A DNA stretch of 64,000 bases from Terriglobus tenax (GCF_025685395.1 NZ_JAGSYA010000003.1:1270313-1334312), one strand, 5' to 3'. Positions 37,507 to 44,877 are shown, numbered from the stretch's first letter. A program made the numbers and translations. Notes: a model not told the origin generated them from the sequence alone.

Positions 37507-37584
37507 ATGATCTACAAGTGCGATGATTGCCCCTGCGGAAACGCCTGCACCTGCGTCCTGTGCGCCTGCCTGAGCCGCCGTTAG
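37507..37584 (+). CDS. 25-residue cysteine-rich micro-protein (metallothionein-like)
   Basis: Reading frame MIYKCDDCPCGNACTCVLCA followed by CLSRR: seven Cys in 25 residues (5, 8, 10, 14, 16, 19, 21) in a CxxCxCxxxCxCxxCxC pattern. A strong ribosome-binding site AAAGGAG is six bases upstream, and the frame lies 53 bases before a sigma-factor gene that itself has a Cys-rich tail. The density of CxC and CxxC pairs suggests binding of copper, zinc or cadmium. I know of no family for it. It is too short for ordinary gene callers; the ribosome-binding site, the composition and the neighbour are the evidence. Confidence 0.7.
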   Translation: MIYKCDDCPCGNACTCVLCACLSRR

Positions 37585-37591
37585 AACCAAG

Positions 37592-37621
37592 GGCGGAGGG
37601 TACCAGAATGTGCCCTCCGCC
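37592..37621 (+). other. Hairpin between the micro-protein and sigma-factor genes
   Basis: Perfect nine-base stem (GGCGGAGGG at 37592-37600 with CCCTCCGCC at 37613-37621) and a 12-base loop. There is no U-tract, so it is not a classical terminator; it could stabilise the upstream message, set the ratio of the two products, or act as an attenuator. Confidence 0.6.
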
Positions 37622-37637
37622 GAGTTGAGAGAGAGAT

Positions 37638-38177
37638 ATGTCTGAGACGATGCTGAGTCCGTTGCTGGAACAGCGAAAGCAATTTCTGAGCTTTGTGCGC
37701 CGCCGGGTGAACGACCCGGCTCTGGCGGAAGATATTCTGCAGGCCGCGTATCTGCGGGCCATGAAGCATGAAGGGGATTTTGAGGGCGAAGAGTCCGCTG
37801 TGGCCTGGTTTTACCGCGTGTTGCGCAACGCGGTGATTGACCAGTACCGCCGTCACGCGACGGAGAACAAGGCACTGGCCTACTGGGGCCGTGAGATGGA
37901 GGGCGAAACGGCTCCGGCGCCCGGGATCCGCGATGAGATCTGCGCGTGCCTGACGAAGGTGGTGGACGGGTTGACGCCGAACTATGCGTCTCTGCTGCGG
38001 GCGGTGGACCTGGGAGAGCAGCCGCTGCATGCTTTTGCAGAGGAACATCATCTTTCCGGAGGGAATGCTGCCGTGCGGGCGCACCGGGCACGTGCGGCGC
38101 TGCGGAAGGAGCTGATCAAGACCTGCGGATCATGTTCCGAGCATGGTTGCATGGACTGTACCTGCCGCCGGGCGTAG
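37638..38177 (+). CDS. CorE-like (ECF44-type) sigma factor with cysteine-rich C-terminal tail
   Basis: 179 residues. Sigma region 2 (about 10-80, DPALAEDILQAAYLRAM and VLRNAVIDQYRRHA) and region 4 (about 110-160, LTPNYASLLRAVDLGEQPL and GGNAAVRAHRARAALRKEL) are complete. A CxC (C102, C104) lies in the linker and five more Cys (163, 166, 171, 174, 176) form the tail CGSCSEHGCMDCTC. This matches the design of Myxococcus CorE proteins, which sense copper or cadmium/zinc through a CxC linker and a Cys-rich domain and need no anti-sigma factor. None is found beside this gene. A purine-rich GAGAGAGA precedes ATG 37638. Probably a metal-responsive regulator of nearby and distant genes. Confidence 0.85.
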   Translation: MSETMLSPLLEQRKQFLSFVRRRVNDPALAEDILQAAYLRAMKHEGDFEGEESAVAWFYRVLRNAVIDQYRRHATENKALAYWGREMEGETAPAPGIRDEICACLTKVVDGLTPNYASLLRAVDLGEQPLHAFAEEHHLSGGNAAVRAHRARAALRKELIKTCGSCSEHGCMDCTCRRA

Positions 38178-38256
38178 AACCCCCACGCCGTCCGGACCGT
38201 CTACTGAATGAGGACCTCCGCGGAGCTGCGGGTACACCCTTGTGGGACGAGTGGAG

Positions 38257-38262
38257 TAGAGT
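38257..38262 (+). promoter_or_regulatory. -10-like box eight bases before the VWFA gene
   Basis: TAGAGT ends eight bases before ATG 38271 and no Shine-Dalgarno sequence is seen, the pattern of a leaderless gene. Confidence 0.35.
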
Positions 38263-38270
38263 CGATATCG

Positions 38271-39401
38271 ATGAACATGCGTGAATTTATCCGTTTGGCT
38301 TTGGTTGGGATGCTGGGTGTGGTGTTGTGCGGTTCTGCCGCGGCGCAGCAGGCGCCGGGGGATGACAGCGGGCCGGTGCAACAGAACGACGGCATTGTGC
38401 TGAAAAAGAAGCAGCCGAAGGAAGATGCTCCGCCACCTCCTCCTGCCCCGGAAGAGGAGAAGATCAAGAACCCGAAGGGCATGGATATGCCCGTGATCCG
38501 TGTGAATACCTCCGTGGTGACGGTGGACGTGAGCGTTCTGCTGGATAAGAACCGCCAGTTTGTGCCGGGGCTGAAGCCGGGCAATTTCCGCGTAACGGAA
38601 GATGGCGTGGACCAGAACATCAGCGATCTGCGAACGATGAAGGCTCCCATTACGGCGGTGATGCTGCTGGAGTTTGCCGCTAACAACTGGTTCTTCATCC
38701 AGGACATGCAGAACACGGCCGCGGCCTTCTTCCGTTCGCTGAAGGAAGATGACTATATTGCCGTGGTGACCTATGACCTGCGCACGCGCATTTTGACCGA
38801 CTTTACCAAGGACAAAATGACGACGCTACAGGCGCTGCAGACGCTGACGATTCCGGGCTTCAGCGATACGAACATGTTCGACGCGCTGTACGAGACGCTG
38901 GACCGTGTGAGCCGGATTGAGGGCCGCAAGTACATCATCCTGATTGGCAGCGGCCGCGACACGTTCTCAAAGATCACGCTGGACACCATTCTGAAGAAGG
39001 TGAAGGCGACGCCGAATGTGACGATCTTCTCGATCGGCACCGGGCAGCTTGTACGTACGCTGGCCGAGCCCGGGATGGGCGGCATTCAACGGCTGGACTA
39101 CCTGCAGGCCGACAACCAGATGAAGACCTTCGCTTCGATGACCGGCGGTCTGTCGTTCTTCCCGCAGTTCCAGGGAGCTCTGCCGGATATCTTTGCTTCG
39201 ATCAACGACTCCATCCGGAACCAGTATGTGCTGAGCTATAAGCCGTCCAACATGAAGCAGGACGGAACATACCGCAAGATCAAAGTGACGCTTGTGGACA
39301 ACGAAGGCAGGCCGCTGAAGATGGTGGATGAGAAGGGCAAGCAGCTGAAGTACTCCGTGATTGCGCGTGATGGGTATACGGCGCGAAGAGAAGTGGAATA
39401 G
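38271..39401 (+). CDS. Secreted VWFA-related protein, acidobacterial type
   Basis: 376 residues. Signal peptide to about AAAQQ (residue 27), Pro/Lys-rich spacer, then a domain beginning VIRVNTSVVTVDVSVLLDKN and GLKPGNFRVTEDGVDQNI, a hallmark of the VWFA-related Acidobacterial family. The von Willebrand A fold follows, but where a DxSxS metal site is normally found the sequence is MLLEFAANNW, so the MIDAS site seems lost. The C-terminus (NQYVLSYKPSN) is family-typical. Role unknown; probably cell-surface or periplasmic binding. Followed by a terminator. Confidence 0.85.
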   Translation: MNMREFIRLALVGMLGVVLCGSAAAQQAPGDDSGPVQQNDGIVLKKKQPKEDAPPPPPAPEEEKIKNPKGMDMPVIRVNTSVVTVDVSVLLDKNRQFVPGLKPGNFRVTEDGVDQNISDLRTMKAPITAVMLLEFAANNWFFIQDMQNTAAAFFRSLKEDDYIAVVTYDLRTRILTDFTKDKMTTLQALQTLTIPGFSDTNMFDALYETLDRVSRIEGRKYIILIGSGRDTFSKITLDTILKKVKATPNVTIFSIGTGQLVRTLAEPGMGGIQRLDYLQADNQMKTFASMTGGLSFFPQFQGALPDIFASINDSIRNQYVLSYKPSNMKQDGTYRKIKVTLVDNEGRPLKMVDEKGKQLKYSVIARDGYTARREVE

Positions 39402-39418
39402 TTCTTAGGTGCAAGGAA

Positions 39419-39450
39419 GGGCGAGGCGGAAGCTTCGCCCTTTTTCTTTT
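39419..39450 (+). terminator. Rho-independent terminator after the VWFA gene
   Basis: Nine-base stem starting GGGCGA (39419) with a GGAA loop, one G-T pair, ending at 39440, followed by TTTTTCTTTT. Confidence 0.92.
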
Positions 39451-39509
39451 GCCTGGAAAAGCAGATCCCTGCGGGATGACAACAAGAAAGCAAAGGCAAA
39501 GGGCCAACG

Positions 39510-39515
39510 TAGAAT
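39510..39515 (+). promoter_or_regulatory. -10-like box six bases before the PaiB-like gene
   Basis: TAGAAT ends six bases before ATG 39522; no ribosome-binding site is present. Leaderless initiation is likely. Confidence 0.45.
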
Positions 39516-39521
39516 TGCGGG

Positions 39522-40142
39522 ATGTATATCCCTTCGTACTTTCGCGAGGAAGATCGCGCCGAGATTGTCAGCTTCCTGAAGTCACGCTCGTTTGCGAATC
39601 TGGTGACCGCCGGGCCGGGAGGGCTGGTGTGTACGCCGCTGCCCTTCCTTCTGGATGAGGCTGAGGGGGAGCATGGCGTGCTGTACGCGCACCTGGCCAG
39701 GGCGAATGACCACTGGAAACGCGCGGTGGAGCATGAGGCGCTGGTGATCTTTGAGGGGGCGGATGCGTATATTTCGCCCAACTGGTACGAGTCCAAGAAG
39801 CGCGACGGTATGTCGGTGCCAACGTGGAACTATGTCACCGTGCAGGTGTACGGGCCGGTGGAGTTCTTTCACGAAGAGGAGCGGCTGCTGGAGGTGGTCT
39901 CGCGGCTGACGGATCGTCATGAAAGCGGACGTCCGCAACCGTGGGCGGTCAGCGATGCCCCGGAGGAGTTTATCCGGGCACAGCTTCGCGGCATTGTGGG
40001 TGTGCGGATTCCGATTACGAAGATTGATGCCAAGCGCAAGCTGAGCCAGAACCGCAATGCGGCCGACAAGGCTGGCGTGGTGGAAGGGCTTGCGCAGGGC
40101 AGCGAGCGTGACCGAGAACTGGCTGCGCTGATCAAGCCGTAG
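39522..40142 (+). CDS. PaiB-like FMN-binding protein
   Basis: 206 residues, the full length of the PaiB/FMN-binding negative regulator family. The start MYIPSYFREEDRAEIVSFLK and the block SPNWYESKKRDGMSVPTWNY are diagnostic, as is the C-terminal LSQNRNAADKAGVVEGL. The fold is a flavin-reductase-like split barrel. In Bacillus PaiB affects sporulation and protease genes; elsewhere the role is not settled. It stands alone, convergent with the DinB-like gene with 3 bases between the stops. Confidence 0.9.
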   Translation: MYIPSYFREEDRAEIVSFLKSRSFANLVTAGPGGLVCTPLPFLLDEAEGEHGVLYAHLARANDHWKRAVEHEALVIFEGADAYISPNWYESKKRDGMSVPTWNYVTVQVYGPVEFFHEEERLLEVVSRLTDRHESGRPQPWAVSDAPEEFIRAQLRGIVGVRIPITKIDAKRKLSQNRNAADKAGVVEGLAQGSERDRELAALIKP

Positions 40143-40145
40143 CGA

Positions 40146-40652
40146 CTAGCGCTTGCGCGGGGTGGTCAGGTCGAGGTCGGCGTGTGTCATCTGCTTGGTG
40201 AGCAGGATGATCTGCCCGGTGTGCTGGTGCAGGTGGCCGACGACGAGGTAGATGGCTTCAAGCTTGGTGACGGCTCCCCAGCCGCCGCCGGGCTGCGGGT
40301 CGGTAACGGACATCAGATCATCCAGCGGCAGCGTGGCGATGACCGCACGGGCTTCCTCCAGCGTGGTGTCGAAGATGCGCAGGACGGCTTCGCGGGGCAG
40401 ACGTACGTTGAGCGCGAACTCTTCATCGCGCTGGCGGACATCCGGCTGACCGTCGACGCCGTGCATGATCCACTGGCGGATATTGCCTGCCAGATGGAGC
40501 AGCAGGTTGGCGATGGAGTTCTCGTGGTCTCCGCCGCGCTGCCAGAGTTGGTCATCGCTGAGGCGAGCGAGGCAGTCGTGAATGTTCTTCACGGCGAGCC
40601 CCATGCGGCGGTCGGAGAAGGCGAGGAAGGTGGTGGCGAGGTCGTTTGCCAT
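40146..40652 (-). CDS. DinB-like (DUF1572-type) four-helix protein
   Basis: 168 residues from ATG 40652; an in-frame ATG at 40694 would add 14 residues. The DinB/YfiT-like bundle shows three His in fitting places: HLAGN (after LLL), and VGHLHQHTGQIILLTKQM near the end, where a divalent metal is normally bound. ENSIANLLLHLAGNIRQWI is typical. Relatives include thiol-dependent transferases and proteins induced by DNA damage; no specific activity can be assigned. Confidence 0.82.
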   Translation of the reverse strand: MANDLATTFLAFSDRRMGLAVKNIHDCLARLSDDQLWQRGGDHENSIANLLLHLAGNIRQWIMHGVDGQPDVRQRDEEFALNVRLPREAVLRIFDTTLEEARAVIATLPLDDLMSVTDPQPGGGWGAVTKLEAIYLVVGHLHQHTGQIILLTKQMTHADLDLTTPRKR

Positions 40653-40733
40653 GGCTTCTATTGTGCTCTCTTGCGAAGGGCAAATCTCACTCATGCTGCG
40701 TATGGATGGGCACCCAGAGTGGTGGTTGGCCCT

Positions 40734-41408
40734 CTACTCGGGGCCGTAGATGGTTTCCAGCAGCTCCACGGCGAGCTTGCGCAGGGGGCGCATCAGCGGC
40801 AGTGAGGAGAGCTGGATGAGGCGTGTGACCAGCGGCAGGGATTTTTCCAGCAGCTTGTGAGTGCGGCGCTGCGCGGGTGACTGGTCGTAGACCCAGTAGA
40901 GGATGATGCCCATCTGGTAGATCCAGAGCACGGCCGGCAGGTGCGGCGCCAGGTCGGTGGGGTACTTGATCTTGTCGGCGTCGAGCGCCTGCTGGAAGCT
41001 GAGGATGTCGCGCTCGCGGATTTGTCGGGAGTCTTCGCTGAAGGGCGAGAGCGAGTGACCGGGGTTGGTGTGCGCGGCCAGGGCCGAGAGCAGCGACCGG
41101 TTGGGTCGGAAGTAGTCCAGCTTGGCGGTGATGAGCGCGTGCAGCCGGGCCTGCAGGTTCTTGTGCTTCTGTGCGAGAACTTCGTTGAGCCGCGGTTCCA
41201 GGTCTGCCTGCGACTGCGCGTAGAAGGCGAGGACGAGCGCGTCTTTCGACGCGAAATAGTAATAGGTCGCTCCGAGAGCGACACCGGCCTCGGCGGCGAT
41301 CTCGCGCATGGTGGTCTTGTCGAAGCCCTGTTCGCGGAAGAGCGCGAGCGCGGTGGAAAGGATCAGCGCTCGCGTCTCTTCGGATTTCTGTGTCTTGGTG
41401 GTTGTCAT
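40734..41408 (-). CDS. TetR-family transcriptional regulator
   Basis: 224 residues. The helix-turn-helix (about 10-55) reads ALALFREQGFDKTTMREIAA and GVALGATYYYFASKDALVL; the remainder is an all-helical ligand domain. The ATG overlaps the stop of the preceding membrane-protein gene (ATGA), so both are translated together. Two TGAAC-NN-GTTCA palindromes upstream of the operon are the probable binding sites, giving self-repression. Confidence 0.92.
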   Translation of the reverse strand: MTTTKTQKSEETRALILSTALALFREQGFDKTTMREIAAEAGVALGATYYYFASKDALVLAFYAQSQADLEPRLNEVLAQKHKNLQARLHALITAKLDYFRPNRSLLSALAAHTNPGHSLSPFSEDSRQIRERDILSFQQALDADKIKYPTDLAPHLPAVLWIYQMGIILYWVYDQSPAQRRTHKLLEKSLPLVTRLIQLSSLPLMRPLRKLAVELLETIYGPE

Positions 41409-41812
41409 TCGGCCTGCGGTTCCGGTGTTGTGCGCTGTGCGTAGTATGCCTGTTCGGTGGCGGTTCTGGGGTGACGTGCCGCTTTGCGGGCGCGGTTGAA
41501 GAGGTAGATGTTGAAGAAGTGCATCAGGCCGAGGAGCAGGAGCACCGTGCCGATCTTGGTGCTGACGACTTCGATGGCGTTCTGCAGACTGCCGACGCCG
41601 CTGTTCTCGCGCAGTGCCAGAGTGACATATCCGATGTTGATGAGGTAGAAGCCGACGACGAGCAGGTGGTTCACCGAGTCGGCCAGACTGGTGTTGCCGT
41701 GGAAAGCATCCAGGAGGAAGGGACGTCCGTTTTTGTGCAGCGTCTGGGCGACCCAGACGACGGTGACGAGGCTGAGCAGGAGGTAGGCGACATAGCAACC
41801 GACGAGATACAT
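41405..41812 (-). CDS. Small polytopic membrane protein in a TetR operon
   Basis: 135 residues with three hydrophobic helices (about 1-24, 46-70, 84-108) and a basic C-terminal tail. HGNTSLADSVNHLLVVGFYL is a conserved-looking segment. AAAGGAG lies eight bases before ATG 41812. It is the first gene of a two-gene operon controlled, by inference, by the TetR protein it is coupled to, so its amount probably follows a small-molecule or membrane signal. I do not know its function. Confidence 0.8.
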   Translation of the reverse strand: MYLVGCYVAYLLLSLVTVVWVAQTLHKNGRPFLLDAFHGNTSLADSVNHLLVVGFYLINIGYVTLALRENSGVGSLQNAIEVVSTKIGTVLLLLGLMHFFNIYLFNRARKAARHPRTATEQAYYAQRTTPEPQAE

Positions 41813-41837
41813 GGTGGTTCTCCTTTCGGCACGCCTT

Positions 41838-41853
41838 ACTGAACGTGTTCAGT
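41838..41853. promoter_or_regulatory. Operator palindrome 1 of the TetR operon
   Basis: ACTGAACGTGTTCAGT: seven-base perfect half-sites around GT, 26 bases upstream of the membrane-protein start codon, next to a TACTAA-type -10 candidate. Confidence 0.75.
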
Positions 41854-41894
41854 TTAGTAGATGCGACCTGTGGCGGTAAAGTCCGCATTTATTT

Positions 41895-41906
41895 TGAACT
41901 TGTTCA
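41895..41906. promoter_or_regulatory. Operator palindrome 2 of the TetR operon
   Basis: TGAACTTGTTCA repeats the half-site of the first operator. Its centre is 55 bases from the first, about five helical turns, so dimers would sit on one face. It overlaps the stop codon of the neighbouring HAD gene. Confidence 0.65.
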
Positions 41907-42512
41907 GTATTGATGGGAGGGGACGGAGATGGGTACGCGGACCCACTGCATTCCGGCGGCTTCTGCGGACCGGATGCCGGCGTCGGCATCCTCAAAGACA
42001 AGGCAGGTGGAAGGATCGATATGCAACCGTTTTGCGGCGGTGAGAAAGGGTTCGGGATTGGGCTTGCCGAGGGTGTAGTCTTCCGCGCCGATGATGACGG
42101 GGAAGTAGTCGAGCAGGTTCAGAGTGGTGAGGGTGCGGCGGATGGAGTCGCGGGGAGAACCGGAGACGATGGCAAAAGGAATCTTGCCATGTGCCGCGAG
42201 GATGCACTCGAGAACGGAGGGCACGGCGGTGACCTGATCGAGCATGGAAAGGTAGATCGATTCCTTGCGGTGGGCGACGGCGGGCGGATCGAGCTTATAG
42301 CCGAAGTGCTTGTTCAGGTTCTCAACCACGCCGATGAGGGGAACTCCACCCCAGGCGTAGAAGAGGTCTTCGGGAAAGGTGCCACCAGCTTCTTCGACTG
42401 CCTGCCGCCAGGAGAGATAGTGCAGCGGCATGCTGTCGGCAATGGTGCCGTCCATATCGAAGAGATAGGCCTGAAAGTTTCCTTCGGGGAGAACGAGTGA
42501 ATTCTTGCTCAT
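41904..42512 (-). CDS. HAD hydrolase, beta-phosphoglucomutase/sugar-phosphatase type
   Basis: 202 residues. Motif I FDMDGTIADSMPLH, motif II IVSGSPRDSI, Lys in GKPNPEPFL and acidic motif FEDADAGIRSAEAAGM are all present; a helical cap lies between residues 30 and 95. The second Asp of motif I (DMD) allows either phosphatase or mutase action on a sugar phosphate. It follows the Cof-type HAD gene by 3 bases at the end of a four-gene chain that begins with an antitoxin gene. Confidence 0.9.
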   Translation of the reverse strand: MSKNSLVLPEGNFQAYLFDMDGTIADSMPLHYLSWRQAVEEAGGTFPEDLFYAWGGVPLIGVVENLNKHFGYKLDPPAVAHRKESIYLSMLDQVTAVPSVLECILAAHGKIPFAIVSGSPRDSIRRTLTTLNLLDYFPVIIGAEDYTLGKPNPEPFLTAAKRLHIDPSTCLVFEDADAGIRSAEAAGMQWVRVPISVPSHQY

Positions 42513-42515
42513 ACT

Positions 42516-43436
42516 CTATTGTGCCGTGGCGAGCAGGTTTTCGATCAGCCACGCGACGCCGTCCTGGGAGTGTGGGGGCAGGATGGGCCAGCCGTTCCGC
42601 TGTGCCAGGGTACGCAGCTCCGGAGGGGCATTGGACATAAGCGCGGCGGAGCCTGCGGCCTGCAGCATGGAGAGATCGTTCCAGTTGTCGCCGATGGCGA
42701 GCGTGTCTTCGATGGGGATATTGAGATCCTGGGCCAGGCGAGTGATTGCGATGCCCTTGGAGCAGCCGGCAGGCAGAATATCGACGATGCAGAGATCACG
42801 TTCCGCGTATTCGGTGCGGTGGATGGCGATGCGCGCCGTGTGCAACCGCTCGAGGGGGTCGTGGTTGGTGGCGTAGACATGCTCGTGCGAGAGCAGATGG
42901 GCTTCAGCCTGTTGCATGTGGGCGATGGTGCCGCAGAGCATGGCCTGGATGGGTTCATTGCCGGTGAGGGCATCTTCGATGGGGTCGATGCGTGCGATGT
43001 AGGGTTCGTTGGCGATCATCCAGCGCTCGATGGACTGGTGCAGGTGATCCAGGTGCTCGACGACCAGGGCGCCACGTTCGTCTTCTCCGTCGGGGCCGAC
43101 GAGGTCAAAGGTCATGACGAGGGTATCCCGGTAGTCGAGCAGGTGCTGTGTGAGCCAGAGAGAGGTGTCGAGCGCCAGGGTCGACCGATGCAGCAACTGG
43201 TGATTGAAATCGCGCAGCACGGCTCCGTTGGAGGAGATGAGGGTGTTGTGGACACCGAGGCCGACCTCGCGCAGGACGCGCAGGGCGTAGCAGTGGCGGC
43301 GTCCGGTGGCGATGGCGATGTGGATGCCTGCCTGTTCGGCGCGGAGGAGAGCTTCCGTGGCGCGTGGCGTAATGCGGCCCTCTGGCGGCAGAAGAGTTCC
43401 GTCGATGTCGATGGCGATGAGGCGGGGTCGTTTCAC
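42516..43436 (-). CDS. Cof-type HAD phosphatase
   Basis: 306 residues with the HAD-IIB layout: DIDGTLLPPEGRI at the start, TGRRHC in motif II, SSNGAVLRD leading into the alpha/beta cap, and GDNWNDLSMLQAAG at the end. Cof-like enzymes hydrolyse sugar phosphates, FMN or pyridoxal phosphate. GTG 43436 overlaps the toxin stop codon (GTGA). Coupling of this phosphatase to a toxin-antitoxin pair is unusual. Confidence 0.9.
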   Translation of the reverse strand: MKRPRLIAIDIDGTLLPPEGRITPRATEALLRAEQAGIHIAIATGRRHCYALRVLREVGLGVHNTLISSNGAVLRDFNHQLLHRSTLALDTSLWLTQHLLDYRDTLVMTFDLVGPDGEDERGALVVEHLDHLHQSIERWMIANEPYIARIDPIEDALTGNEPIQAMLCGTIAHMQQAEAHLLSHEHVYATNHDPLERLHTARIAIHRTEYAERDLCIVDILPAGCSKGIAITRLAQDLNIPIEDTLAIGDNWNDLSMLQAAGSAALMSNAPPELRTLAQRNGWPILPPHSQDGVAWLIENLLATAQ

Positions 43437-43762
43437 AGGGTCGATTCCAGAAGGGCGCGTACGTCCCGGGCTCCATGCAGGACACGCACGATCTCCACGG
43501 TCGTGCCGTCAGCAATGTAGAAGATCGGGTAGTCCGAAAAAATGTTGACGGGAAGAACGTGGAGCGTGTGCAGGAGTTCGTGTGGCAGGGTATACAGGCG
43601 ACCCGCATGAGGACAGCTTCTTAGGCGCTCCGCGGTGTGTTTTGCATAGTGAAGAAAACGGGAGGTGATGGCTGATGCGATTCCCGGTGAAGAATAGCAG
43701 GCGGCGATGTTCGCCAGGTCTCGCTGTGCTTCTGGAGAATAGATAAGGCGAAACAATCTCAC
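43433..43762 (-). CDS. RelE/ParE-family toxin
   Basis: 109 residues. The sequence FRLIYSPEAQRDLANIAACY and the later GRLYTLP, FYIADGTTVEIVRVLHGARD are typical of the ParE branch (gyrase-type) of the RelE/ParE superfamily. GTG 43762 overlaps the stop of the antitoxin gene in a GTGA junction, the usual order for such pairs. Its own stop overlaps the next HAD gene in the same way. Confidence 0.85.
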   Translation of the reverse strand: MRLFRLIYSPEAQRDLANIAACYSSPGIASAITSRFLHYAKHTAERLRSCPHAGRLYTLPHELLHTLHVLPVNIFSDYPIFYIADGTTVEIVRVLHGARDVRALLESTL

Positions 43763-43938
43763 GAAGCTCGTTTGCCTGCAGCTCTTAGCCTGGCTTCTTC
43801 CAGAAGACGTTCCGAGGCAGCTTCCGACATTTCTGCCGACGGGCCGCTTTCCAGTCCTTTGAGTAGCTCCTGCTCAAGCCACTCGCGGGTCTTGGCAAGC
43901 TGTTCCGGAAAGTACGCGGAAGAATCAGGGCGCTCCAT
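43759..43938 (-). CDS. Antitoxin of the ParE-type toxin
   Basis: 59 residues, acidic and helical (MERPDSSAYFPEQLAKTREW; SEAASERLLEEARLRAA). Position directly before a ParE-like toxin with a 4-base overlap is the main evidence; the size and charge fit a ParD/CopG-type antitoxin, although no clear ribbon-helix-helix start is seen, so it may be mostly a toxin-wrapping peptide. No Shine-Dalgarno; TACAAT ends six bases upstream of the ATG. Confidence 0.75.
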   Translation of the reverse strand: MERPDSSAYFPEQLAKTREWLEQELLKGLESGPSAEMSEAASERLLEEARLRAAGKRAS

Positions 43939-43944
43939 GGGGAC

Positions 43945-43950
43945 ATTGTA
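43945..43950 (-). promoter_or_regulatory. -10-like box six bases before the antitoxin start
   Basis: TACAAT on the minus strand ends six bases before ATG 43938 in a 18-base gap to the next gene, so the transcript probably begins at the start codon. Confidence 0.45.
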
Positions 43951-43956
43951 TCCCGA

Positions 43957-44877
43957 CTAGGTGGGGATGCAGTCGGGCTCCTTGGTGCGGGCTTCAGACT
44001 TGGTGGTGAGGGTTATGGCAGCGACAAGAATGAGGATGCCGCCGGTAATGCCGGTGGGACCGAGGGATTCTCCGAGAAGGACGATGCCCAGGATGGAGCC
44101 GATGAGCGGCTCCATGTTGAGGAAGACACCGGCCTGTGAGGCGGGGATGTGAGTGATGCCGTAGTTCCACAGGAAGGTGGAGGCAGCGGTACAGAGCACT
44201 CCGCTGGCGGCCAGAGCCAGCCACGTCTTAAGCGAGATGCCGTGGACGGGTGGAAGGCCGTACATCGCCGGAACGATCAGGGCGAGCATCAGGAGGCCGC
44301 TGAAGAGACTGTAGGCAGTGACAATCAGCGCGGAGTGGGTGGCCATAAGGCGCTTGTTGCAGAGGATCCAGAAGAGCGCGATGACCAGCGACAGAACCAC
44401 GAGCAGGTCGCCTGCGAGACTGGGGTCACCGGCGGCATGGCTGTGACGGCTGCCGAGGGCGATCAGGCCTGCTCCGGTGGTGGAGACGACCAGCGAGACC
44501 CAGCCGATCCAGTCCAGCCGTTCGTGCGCGAACAGGGTGGCGCCCACCGCCAGGATGACGGGCATCATCCCGACCATCAGAGCGGCATGGGAGACGGTGG
44601 TGAGTGACAGGCCCTTGAACTGGAGCAGGAACTGTACTGGAATGCCGAGGAAGGCACCGAGAAGCAGTATTCCCCACTGGGAGCGGTTCAGACCCGGGCG
44701 ATGCAGGCAGAGCACAGGCAGCATGGCCAGCACGGCAAAGAAGAAGCGGTAGAAAACCATGTGGCCGACGGCCATCTCCGCCAGGGCGATCTTGCCGAAG
44801 TAGAAACCCATGCCCCAGAAGGCGCCCGCGGTGGCGCAGGCCAGAAATCCGGAGGCCCGGTTGTGTGTGGGAGCCAT
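43957..44877 (-). CDS. EamA-type (DMT superfamily) transporter
   Basis: 306 residues with ten predicted membrane helices in two EamA repeats (GAFWGMGFYFGKIALAE in the first, LAASGVLCTAASTFLWNYGI in the second). These carriers export amino acids, nucleosides or other metabolites. ATG 44877 begins a natural N-terminus; GTG 44895 is in frame and cannot be excluded. It ends 18 bases upstream of the antitoxin start but may not be co-transcribed with that operon. Confidence 0.88.
   Translation of the reverse strand: MAPTHNRASGFLACATAGAFWGMGFYFGKIALAEMAVGHMVFYRFFFAVLAMLPVLCLHRPGLNRSQWGILLLGAFLGIPVQFLLQFKGLSLTTVSHAALMVGMMPVILAVGATLFAHERLDWIGWVSLVVSTTGAGLIALGSRHSHAAGDPSLAGDLLVVLSLVIALFWILCNKRLMATHSALIVTAYSLFSGLLMLALIVPAMYGLPPVHGISLKTWLALAASGVLCTAASTFLWNYGITHIPASQAGVFLNMEPLIGSILGIVLLGESLGPTGITGGILILVAAITLTTKSEARTKEPDCIPT

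Noticed and set aside
37372..38091. Upstream extension of the S55 peptidase frame across the sigma-factor gene
   Set aside because: Shadow of the sigma gene; the signal peptide begins at 37371.
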